Below the pieces are notes generated by a model. It had not been told where the DNA came from and did not search any database. It saw only the letters and a list, made by a program, of their open reading frames with translations. Both the position numbers and the translations under genes were made by a program. DNA of 10,582 bases from Podila epigama (Eukaryota; Mortierellomycota; Mortierellomycetes; Mortierellales; Mortierellaceae), in NCBI GenBank assembly GCA_015679605.1, contig JAAAVE010000621.1, positions 5,308 to 15,889 on the forward strand. The letters run 5' to 3'. Positions 1-7,175 of this stretch are shown here, piece after piece (positions within the stretch are counted from its first letter, which is position 1; every line of letters begins with the position of its first letter).

Positions 1-1
1 C

Positions 2-619
2 ATCTCATCTTCTACTTCCTCGTTATCTTCCACGTCATCATCCACTGTTCTGCCTGGCATTGCGTCTTTGGCTAGCAGTACGACGACCGAGGACAGGTCT
101 CCTTCTTCTTCTTCTCCTTCGTCACCTGGAAATTACAGTCCACCACATCCCTTTGACCAGTTCCAATCCATGTCGATCTTGACTTCTGCACCTGCATCGT
201 CCCCAACATCAAACTGTGATTCTCGCCTGCAGATGAATTCGGTGCAGTCATTTAGCCAGCTTCCACCGCCCTCTTCGGCCTCGGCCTTTTTCCACAACAA
301 CACCGGGCGTGGCAACGTACCAGACGAGCATGCAATCCATCGGTCAATGAGCCACAGGCAAAATGAAGAGGTGGATGAGTTGGACAATGAAGAGTATGAT
401 GAGGATGATAATGGTTACGAGGACAACAATAACGAGGAAGATGAGATGGAGGAGGACAATGACGACGACGCGGTCTCTGACCGTGATGAACTGTCTTCCT
501 CGGTATGCTCCGATGACGAGGATAATAATAAGAGAGACGCGTCCAATTTCCGTATGTCACTGCCTCAACAACAGCAAACCACAGCTCGCATCATGTCCAT
601 TGAGAATCTTGTGGAATAA
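2..619 (+). CDS. 3' end of a gene for a Ser-rich, acidic protein (partial)
   Basis: The frame is open from the left edge of the window to a TAA at 617-619, so about 205 C-terminal residues are present and the start lies outside the window; no internal ATG is a convincing start. The sequence runs from a Ser/Thr-rich stretch through a Ser/Pro-rich segment to a strongly acidic block of about 60 residues, encoded around 363-520, rich in Asp, Glu and Asn. The end is a short tail closing with MSIENLVE. No catalytic or DNA-binding domain is visible in this part. Disordered Ser/Pro plus acidic composition is common in C-terminal regions of fungal transcription factors and chromatin proteins, but that role is only a guess. 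The gene converges on the Q-rich gene to its right. I do not recognise the family. Confidence 0.75.
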   Translation: MSSSTSSLSSTSSSTVLPGIASLASSTTTEDRSPSSSSPSSPGNYSPPHPFDQFQSMSILTSAPASSPTSNCDSRLQMNSVQSFSQLPPPSSASAFFHNNTGRGNVPDEHAIHRSMSHRQNEEVDELDNEEYDEDDNGYEDNNNEEDEMEEDNDDDAVSDRDELSSSVCSDDEDNNKRDASNFRMSLPQQQQTTARIMSIENLVE

Positions 620-742
620 GAATAATGGATGAAGAGTGTTTTTGTTCTTCTTTCTTTTTCTTCTCGTGTTCATTAGCATCGTCTTTATTTTGTACTCTTG
701 TTCATCCTCGCCTTGTTCTTTTCTTCTTTTGCATTTAATACC

Positions 743-765
743 TTTTTTTTTTTTTTTTTTTTTTT
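743..765 (+). repeat. Poly-T tract (23 T)
   Basis: An uninterrupted run of 23 T followed directly by AG at 766-767, about 120 bases after the stop codon of the left gene. It could be a slipped homopolymer in a 3' UTR or, read on the + strand, the pyrimidine tract and AG of a 3' UTR intron. The length is likely variable and prone to sequencing error. Confidence 0.9.
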
Positions 766-1049
766 AGGACGTGAAAATACGGACAAATATATCCTGAATG
801 ACTGTAATGGGGATGATTCCTTTTTGTTTGGTTTGCATGTTTGTTTTTGTTTTGAGGGCGTTGTGGCGTGGAATAGGTTTGTTGAAAAAAAAGAAGATAA
901 AAAAAAACAAAAGCCTTTACTACATATCGAGGAGTAAACGATATGGCGGGATGATTGCTTTTTTTTGGGTTACTCGAGGGCGAATGGGAGGAGAAGGAGA
1001 AGAGTAAGATTTGAACGAGTGGATCATGGTACAAGGCGGGATAATAAAT

Positions 1050-1078
1050 GGAAGGAAGGAGGGAAGGAAGGAAGGAAA
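1050..1078 (+). repeat. GGAA-type purine tandem repeat
   Basis: An imperfect tetranucleotide repeat of GGAA units, with one GGGA-type interruption, in the non-coding DNA between the convergent genes. It is a simple microsatellite with no evident function. Confidence 0.85.
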
Positions 1079-1141
1079 GTAAAAAAAAGGGAAAACAACA
1101 ATGACATTTGTATTCTCTGTGGACAGAAAAAAAAATAGACC

Positions 1142-3965
1142 TCATCCACAAAACACCTTGGCTTTGCCAACAACAGCGCCATTGGTGTCGACAAAGCATG
1201 GAAGGACGCAGACACGGACCTTGCCGCCTTCTTTGCTCTTGTGTGCCGCTACCATTGTCTCTGGGTCAAACTCTGCTTCGTTTGTAAACGTCTTGGCGAT
1301 AATCTCGGACCCTTGACTCCGCATTGTCAAGCTCAACTCGATTGCTTTTGTCACCAAGTCATTAACCTGATGTCAAAAGAAGAGGATGAAGAAGGTGTAG
1401 ACGTAGAAGAAGAAGAAGAAAGAAGAAAGAAGAAGAATAGAAACAAAAAGAGACATTACGTCCGTTAGCGTGTACACTCATGCAGAATCTTGGAGTCATA
1501 TTCCCAGTTGTATTTGACACACACAAAAAATACACAAGAGAATACATGGGCTAGCCCACGTTCCTCCTCTTCCTCCTCCTCCTCCTCTTCCTCCTCCTCC
1601 AATCCCATACCTTTGAATGACCCGTCCAGTTATGATACAACTTTTCAAGTTTGGCCTCAAACACTTTAGAGATCCTGCTAGCTTCTTCAGCAGCATGTGC
1701 CTGCGTTTCGGGACACTTTGCAGACATGTAGCAAAGCTGTTGACGGAAACGGACGGCCTGGTCTGTAAACTTGTTTTGTGTCATCCATTGATAAATCCGT
1801 TCGAATTCCTTGGCAAGTCCAAAGCCAATGTAGAACGGCTTGCGAAAGACTTCTTCCAGCAGGTAATCCATAATGTACTTTTCCAAGAACATGTTGAGCA
1901 GATAGGGCTGAGTGTTGCCGAAAAGGTACTTTTTCTTGACCATCGAGTGCACTGCCTCCACATTCAAGTTCACGGACCGGTCGCCTGCTGATGACTTTGT
2001 CAGCTGAAGGATGGATGCGTTCAACATGCGGATGCGCTGTTCAATGGTCGAGTGATCGTCATCTGTGGCCCTGATCTGGCGAACATCGTTCAAATACTGA
2101 GACCGCAGGTCGTCCATTTCCTTCTCACGCTTGTGCACCAATTCCTGTAGCTTCAACCGATCCTGAGTGACCTGAGTGAGGCTGTTGTGCATATCCTGGT
2201 TCTCTTGTGATTTGAGCTTGAGCGTCTGTCGCAGCTGGTTCATCCTTTGCTCGTTCACCTCGTGTGTCTTTTTCCAGTTGAGAAGTTCATCCTGGAGTTT
2301 CCGGACATCCAACGAAAGAGATTCGACCGAGCCATTGCTTTGGCTTCCACCTGAATTGAGGTTCCCGCCGTTGTTGCTCATGTTGCTCACGGTGTTCATA
2401 TTGTTATTGTTATTATTGTTCATAAATGACTCCATGTCACCATTGCCTTGGCCAGAAAGTTGCAGGATGGAACTGGTGAGGTTGGTATTGTTGTTGCTGT
2501 ACTGTTGTTGCTGCTGCTGATGAGGATTCATGTTTCCATTGTTGCTACTATTGTTGTACTGACCGTCTTGACCATAACCCTCTTGACCTTGCCCTCCTCC
2601 TCCATAATGGTTATGACTATTATTATTGCCATTGTAGGGTGGTTGCATCTGCTGGTTGTCGTACCCTTGCTGCTGCTGCTGACCATCGTACCCCTGCTGA
2701 TGTTGACCATCATATCCTTGCTGTTGCTGCCCGTTATATCCTTGCTGCTGACCATCGTATCCTTGCTGCTGCTGACCATCATATCCCTGCTGATGTTGAC
2801 CATCATATCCTTGTTGTTGCTGCTGCTGCTGCTGCTGCATATCGTAGCCTTGTTGTTGGTTACTATAGCCTTGCCCTTGCTGATTGTTGCCATAGTTTGG
2901 CTGACCATTGCCATAGGCCTGTCCCTGCTGAACATTACCATAATTGTTATTGTTATTGTTGATATTGTTGCCAATATAACCCTGCTGATCACCTCCTCCA
3001 CCTCCGTAATTGCTATTGTACATTTGCTGTTGCTGTTGCTGTTGCTGTTGTACTGGGTCACCACCGCTAACAGCAAAATTTTGCTGGTTTGCAAAAGCGT
3101 GCTCGGGCGAGTAACTTTGGCCGGCAGTACTGGTATTAGGTTGGTTCATGTTAACACTATTGTTGTTGCTGTTGTTGTTACCCATGTTATTATTATTGTT
3201 ACTGTTGACCATTGGGTTGTATCCACTTCCGTCGTCCATGGTCGAAATGCTACCACCCAGACTTTGGTCGTATGGGAGTTGAAGGGTCTGGGAAAGTAAG
3301 GACGTCTCACCATAAGAACCCTGGAGATTCTGGGGCTGTTGCTGCATCTGTTGCTGTAGCTGCATTTGTTGCATTTGCAATTGCAATTGTACCAGTTGCT
3401 GTTGAGCCATCACGACTGAATTGAGAGAGATGGAGTCCGAGTCCCTTTGTCGGTGTTGTTGATACTGCTGTTGTGGTTGAGGCTGAAGGTATTGTTGTTG
3501 GGGTATTTGTTGTTGTGGTTGCTGTTGTTGCTGAAATGGCTGTTGTTGATATTGTTGCTGCTGCTGTTGTTGGGCGAGGTAGAACTGTTGTTGTTGTTGT
3601 TGTTGTTGTTGCAGGAGCTGCTGTTGTTGGTCAAGTGCGTTGTTTGAACTTGAGCTGACAGGGACAGTCGTTGTCAAAACTGGGATATGTTGGTGCTGCT
3701 GCTGTTGTTGTTGTTGTTGTACTTGTGGTTGTACTTGCTGACTGCCTTGTGCATGAACAGTAGACGACGGAGTGGAATTGCCTCTTGGCGGGATAGTGAT
3801 GTTGGACACGGAAGCACCTCGCTGTATAGGTTTGTTCGCGTTGGAAGGAGCAGCCGAAGAAGAAGAAGAAGAATTGGAAGAAGCTGGAGGAGGAGAAGTT
3901 GTCTTGGCAGCAGCAGCAGTGGCCGAGGCAGGTTCGTCGTTCTTCTTGCGCCTAAAAATGTTCAT
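1142..3965 (-). CDS. Q/N-rich, coiled-coil protein with a conserved-looking C-terminal domain
   Basis: Best model: exon 1 at 3965-1611, a 244-base intron at 1610-1367, exon 2 at 1366-1142, giving about 859 residues. The ATG at 3965 starts a basic N-terminus (MNIFRRKK) and has a pyrimidine-rich leader. Residues from about 15 to 80 are Ser/Ala/Pro-rich; about 80-540 are a low-complexity region dominated by Gln and Asn with Gly and Tyr, including GYDGQ-type repeats near 375-438. About 552-650 is heptad-like and charged (LDVRKLQDELLNWKK onward), a likely coiled coil. About 660 to the end is well mixed and looks globular (VKKKYLFG, FRKPFYIGFGLAKEFERIYQWM, then SLTMRSQGSEIIAKTF after the splice). 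The intron is phase 0: AAG before GTATGG, and CAG before GTT AAT GAC. Without splicing the frame ends in a basic repeat tail. I do not recognise the family; a scaffold or condensate-forming role is inference from composition. The intron may hide a disrupted exon (see findings), so the C-terminus is less certain than exon 1. Confidence 0.85.
1367..1610 (-). other. Intron of the Q-rich protein gene
   Basis: On the minus strand the donor GTATGG starts at 1610 and the acceptor ends with CAG at 1367. Joining the flanks keeps frame and links two protein-like segments. The donor end is a GGA/AGG purine repeat (about 1561-1600) and the acceptor end is a long pyrimidine tract. At 244 bases it is longer than a neat minimal intron, and its middle reads as protein in one frame, so a two-intron structure is possible. 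Confidence 0.7.
2655..2855 (-). repeat. In-frame repeat encoding GYDGQ units in the Q-rich region
   Basis: Read on the minus strand, about eight units of variable length encode Gly-Tyr-Asp-Gly (variants GYNG, GYDM, GYDN) separated by two to nine Gln or Gln-His. Both CAA and CAG codons are used and unit lengths differ, which fits expansion by slippage followed by selection for the amino-acid pattern. The Tyr spacing resembles the Tyr-containing low-complexity repeats of FUS-type proteins in general form only. Confidence 0.85.
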
Positions 3966-4040
3966 CTTGGAGGGAAGTTAGGGCTGGCGATGATGTTGAG
4001 TGTGAACAGGTGAGTGAGTGAGTGATTTGGGATGTTGTTT

Positions 4041-4080
4041 GAGTGAATGAGTGAATGAGTGACTGAGTGACTGAGTGATG
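4041..4080 (+). repeat. Octamer array GAGTGAMT
   Basis: Five contiguous 8-base units start at 4041, 4049, 4057, 4065 and 4073: two GAGTGAAT, two GAGTGACT and one GAGTGATG. A related stretch of TGAG units lies at 4011-4026. The array sits about 75-115 bases upstream of the ATG of the leftward gene, so it is probably in its promoter or leader, where it reads as CACTCA-type pyrimidine/A sequence. Confidence 0.9.
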
Positions 4081-4201
4081 AGGCTGTGAAGGATGGGAAG
4101 GATGAGAAGGATGAAAGGGGGATAAAGATGAGATTGTGTGGAGGTACAAATGGACCGAAAATAATAAGAACCGAAGGGCTGTTTTTTTATTTTTATTTTA
4201 T

Positions 4202-4250
4202 TTTGCCTGTTGCTTTTTACCTGTTGCCAATTGCCTTTTACCTTTTACCC
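4202..4250 (+). repeat. Heptamer array, consensus NTTRCCT (7 units)
   Basis: Seven contiguous 7-base units start at 4202, 4209, 4216, 4223, 4230, 4237 and 4244, for example TTTGCCT, GTTGCTT and TTTACCT; the unit phase holds with no insertion. On the minus strand the core reads GGYAAN. The 7-base period is not a multiple of three and argues against coding. Confidence 0.85.
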
Positions 4251-4497
4251 TTTTCTGTAGGAAGTGACAACAATGAGACGAAGACCGATGGGGCGGATGT
4301 GATACGATAGTGGGATGGGAAAGGGACGATGGATGGCTGTGCAAAGAAAAGGTGAGGTGAGCACTTTTTTTTTATTATTTTCTTTCTTTCTTTTTCTTTG
4401 AACAGATTTTTTTTTTGTTTTGTTTTGTTTGTGTAAATGGGAAGGAGAGTGAGAGGGCGTTCGACAGGGACCGATGGTCAGTCGATGGACTGCCAAA

Positions 4498-4556
4498 GGG
4501 CAAAGGGCAAAGAAAGAAAGGGCGATGGGTAACGAAAAGAAAGGGCAATGTGTAAA
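4498..4556 (+). repeat. Paired GGGYAAN heptamers with purine spacers
   Basis: Heptamers related to GGGCAAA occur as three back-to-back pairs at 4498/4505, 4520/4527 and 4543/4550, separated by GAAAGAAA-like spacers of 8 and 9 bases. The last unit (GTGTAAA) is degenerate. The core matches the minus-strand reading of the array at 4202-4250. Confidence 0.75.
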
Positions 4557-4694
4557 GAACCATTTTGTGTTCGCGTTCTTGTTTGGCCGTGTGAACTTGC
4601 ACGCGTCAAACACTCTTTTTTTTTTTGGTTAAGACCTTTGGTCTTGTCCCTTTTATACGTCCAGGACGTGACCTTGGCCTTGACTTTGACCTTT

Positions 4695-4736
4695 AGGCCT
4701 CTGACCATTGACCACTGACCATAGGCCACTGACCCA
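4695..4736 (+). repeat. Heptamer array TGACCAY
   Basis: Units in one 7-base phase start at 4695, 4702, 4709, 4716, 4723 and 4730; three are TGACCAT or TGACCAC, two are AGGCC variants and the last is TGACCCA. Two further TGACC words lie just upstream at 4669 and 4687 out of phase. It sits about 270-300 bases upstream of the carboxypeptidase ATG. Confidence 0.8.
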
Positions 4737-4854
4737 TTCGATTCCATTGACACTCATCGTTCGTTCATGGACACCAAACTTTGTTCTTTTTCTTCTTGCG
4801 CTCAACGGTGTGGCTGAAAAAGAAAAAAAAGAAAAAAGAAAAAACGTGAAAAGG

Positions 4855-4860
4855 CACGTG
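4855..4860. promoter_or_regulatory. CACGTG (E-box-like) palindrome upstream of the carboxypeptidase gene
   Basis: A single perfect CACGTG lies about 140 bases upstream of the ATG at 5002. CACGTG is the usual core for bHLH factors in fungi; occupancy here is unproven and one six-base match can arise by chance. Confidence 0.3.
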
Positions 4861-5001
4861 CGAGGCGCGCCACATGTAGTTTCGATCAATGTGCATGCAC
4901 GCGTTTTCTTTTCACAGTGCATGCCCACATCACATGAGGCATGAGGGGCATGAGGAGGCATTCACATCTTTTTTTTCGTCCCTCATTCCATTCTTTGTCT
5001 C

Positions 5002-7109
5002 ATGAGACTCGTGGCCACACCCACACCGCTCTTGGTGCTCCTGCTGCTCATCCCAGCAGTACGCACCTTTACACCCGAACCTATCAGTTGTGGCTTCCGT
5101 CAGCAATCCTCCTTTCATACAACTACTCATGATGATGCTGATACTGCCGACAATACACCATCTCCAATTATACCCCAGTGGACCCACAACATCTGTGGCC
5201 ATGGACAGATAGGCAGGCCATGCTCTGAACAGCTCAAACGCGAAGAGCACCGCGTAGGACCCTTGCCGTGGGAAAAAGATCAGGTGCCGATTGAAGAGAG
5301 CTATGCTGGCCATATCCCCATCCGAACCTGGACGCAAGATGGCCATCACGGTGAGACCAGTTTGTAAGTGATGTTATTGTCATTGTCACTATCATTTTTA
5401 TTGTCATTGTCACTGTCATTATCAAGACAAAGATAGCAGTATCACTGTGGAGTACTCAAACAGCAATGGCAATAGCAGGGGTATGGCCTAACAATGTATC
5501 TTACTCCATGTCTTTTTGTTCACAGGTTTTACTGGTTCTTCCCAGCGATCAAACCCAAGGTCAAGGATCCTCCTCTTCTAATGCAAGTAACCCACACACG
5601 TGTTCCTTCTTGTAATCCCTTTTGGTGCACACAGCATCTTTCCTTGTGCAAATGAAAAGAGTGTGAACAGTAAGAATAACTCTCACCCCCCCTTTTGAAA
5701 CTCACACCCCCTTCACTACTAGTTGGCTGCAAGGTGGACCAGGCAGCAGCTCAATGATTGGTCTCTTCTTTGAAAATGGCCCTATTTATGTCACTGAGAA
5801 CATGACACTGGCTCGACGACCCATCAGCTGGGCTGACGAGTACTCGGTCCTGTTCATTGACCAACCTGTCGGAACTGGGTTCTCCTTTGTGACAAACGTG
5901 GATGACACCGCAGGCACCCTGCTCACAAATGAAGACACTCAACAAAATGTCGCCAAAAGTCTAGAAGACGAACTGCAGGCTGATCAGGCTGCTGAGGAGG
6001 ACCTTTTCGAAAAGTTGGGTGACAATACTCTGTCGTTCAAGATGCTCGCCAACCAAAAGCGAGTGAAGAAGGACTCTTCACGGTACTCACATGGTTACTG
6101 CAAGGACCAGCGTGCAGTGGCTACAGATCTGATTCGCTTTTTGACCCAGTTCTTTGATCGATACCCTGAGCAACAACAGGTGGACCTTTTCTTGACAGGC
6201 GAGAGTTATGCTGGCAAGTATGTTCCTGCGTTTGCACATGCTATTGTCGAGCACAATGCAAGGCAGGCACCAGGTCAGAACATATTCCGCCTCAAGGGTA
6301 TCGCGTTGGGTAACAGCTTGACTGATCCCATCAGTCAGGTCCAGATTCATGCTGACCATGCCTACTTTCTGGGGCTGGTCACACGCAAACAGGCAGAACA
6401 GATGCGCGTCTTGCAGCAGCATGCCGTCGAGGAGGCTGAGCATGGACGCTTCCTGGCATCGGGTGAGTACCGTCGTACAGTCTTGGATGTCTTCAAGAAC
6501 GTGACGGGATCGGTCAACTGGTACGACATTCGCAAGGGCTCGGTCCCCAATGACTGGAGCAGGATGGAGGCGTTTCTGAACCTTGCGCCGATCAAGGACT
6601 CGCTCAACATTTATGGACCTCGGTCGAGTTTTCTAAAAGAGAACAATGTGCCTCAAGATGAGATGGACAGGATCGAGACAGGCAGGAATCAGACAAGATT
6701 CTTCAAGGACCCTTTGGTTTTCAAATTTATGGCAGGAGATGTTATGAAGAGTACGGCTTGGATGGTGGGTGATCTATTGGAGAGTGGTGTTCGAGTGTTG
6801 GCGTATCAAGGGGTCTTTGACTTTAGAGATGGTGTGGCAGGATCGACTGCCTGGATCGAGGATCTCGAGTGGTCTGGCAAGACTGAATTCCAGGAAGCAG
6901 AGCGTGAGCTGTGGAAGGTAGATGATCACTTGGCTGGATATGTGACCAGTGTGGGTGCGCTGACTCGAGTGACGATTCTAGGCGCAGGACATTTAGCCCC
7001 GATGGATCAAGCCAAGGCAGCACTGGCTATGATCCGGGGTCTTGTCGAGGGATCTGCTCTGGACACACAGGTGCCTGCATCTGCCTCCAAGGCGTCACAT
7101 ATCATGTAG
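5002..7109 (+). CDS. Secreted serine carboxypeptidase, peptidase family S10 (CPVL-like)
   Basis: Three exons, 5002-5363, 5526-5582 and 5723-7109, encode 601 residues. The enzyme should remove single residues from peptide C-termini in an acidic compartment (vacuole/lysosome-like) or outside the cell. The ATG at 5002 opens a signal peptide (MRLVATPTPLLVLLLLIPAV). Family motifs follow in order: LFYWFFPA around 121-128, oxyanion-hole segment WLQGGPGSSS at 141-150, FIDQPVGTGFSF, then GESYAGKY with catalytic Ser301, catalytic Asp506 in the GVFDF motif, and catalytic His563 in GAGHLAPMDQ. Glu300 before the serine is typical of acid carboxypeptidases. Possible N-glycosylation sites include ENMT, KNVT and GRNQT. 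WLQGGPG, FFENGP and the AERELW/GAGHL end resemble vitellogenic carboxypeptidase-like proteins more than yeast carboxypeptidase Y. Oddities: a charged extra segment of about 55 residues near 212-268, and a GC-AG second intron. No ER-retention or clear membrane anchor is seen at the C-terminus (SHIM). Confidence 0.93.
5364..5525 (+). other. Carboxypeptidase intron 1 (GT-AG)
   Basis: Donor GTAAGT after AGT TT, acceptor TTCACAG, phase 2; the join restores SLFYWFFPA. A CTAAC branch-point candidate lies at 5488-5492, 34 bases before the acceptor. The 5' half is a hexamer repeat (5376-5423). An in-frame TAA occurs at the donor, so an unspliced transcript would end at once. Confidence 0.93.
5376..5423 (+). 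repeat. Hexamer array ATTGTC inside an intron
   Basis: Eight contiguous 6-base units related to ATTGTC form a nearly perfect tandem duplication of a 24-base block (5376-5399 and 5400-5423; 21 of 24 positions equal). It begins 12 bases after the splice donor. Confidence 0.85.
5583..5722 (+). other. Carboxypeptidase intron 2 with a GC-AG junction
   Basis: The donor is GCAAGT, which matches the donor consensus apart from C in place of T at position 2; the acceptor is ACTACTAG. Only this phase-2 join gives DPPLLIWLQGGPGSSS, the conserved S10 active-site segment. The GTAACC four bases further on is phase 0 and would put the next exon out of frame. Confidence 0.88.
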
Positions 7110-7175
7110 GAGGGTTGTATGTCAGTAACAGGGCTGTAGCACTTAGCACTGTATGTAGGGCTGTACGTTGGAAAT

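Larger units (their letters stand above)
620..1141. other. Convergent intergenic region with simple repeats
   Basis: This stretch lies between the stop codons of two convergent genes and must contain both 3' UTRs. It holds a run of 23 T (743-765), A-rich stretches near 885-910, a GGAA-type purine repeat (1050-1078) and one AATAAA on the + strand at 1043-1048, which is far from the stop at 619. I found no gene; the open frames here are short and low in complexity. Confidence 0.7.
3966..5001. other. Divergent intergenic region carrying two promoters
   Basis: This 1036-base stretch separates the start codons of the leftward Q-rich gene and the rightward carboxypeptidase gene, so it should hold both promoters. 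It contains phased tandem words (units of 8 near 4041-4080; units of 7 near 4202-4250, 4498-4556, 4695-4736), T-rich and A-rich runs, a CACGTG palindrome, GTGCATGC words and CATGAGG repeats close to the carboxypeptidase start. I see no supported gene; the open frames here are low-complexity and change with the repeats. Confidence 0.75.

Noticed and set aside
743-767. Poly-T followed by AG as a coding splice acceptor or a retroposed poly(A) tail
   Set aside because: The gene to the left already ends at 619 and no open frame follows; there are no target-site duplications or cDNA-like body to support retroposition.
735-1199. Minus-strand open frame of about 154 codons across the convergent intergenic region
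   Set aside because: Composition is driven by poly-A/T and purine repeats, it has no domain, and it crosses the last exon of the Q-rich gene in another frame.
2448-3299. Long + strand open frame rich in Leu/Val/Ile, opposite the Q-rich gene
   Set aside because: It is the antisense reading of CAG/CAA/AAC repeats, which gives hydrophobic runs automatically. The minus-strand frame is longer, has a coiled coil and folded domain, and continues beyond the repeats.
4009-4020. Perfect + strand splice donor CAG/GTGAGT upstream of the Q-rich gene
   Set aside because: It arises from the TGAG repeat, and there is no + strand exon to its left other than antisense of the Q-rich gene.
4245-4961. Overlapping minus-strand open frames in the divergent intergenic region
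   Set aside because: They follow simple repeats, overlap each other in several frames, and show no protein-like composition.
5754-7109. Carboxypeptidase starting at the ATG at 5754
   Set aside because: That start lacks the signal peptide, the FYWFFPA segment and the WLQGGPGSS oxyanion hole, all of which are recovered by splicing two upstream exons.
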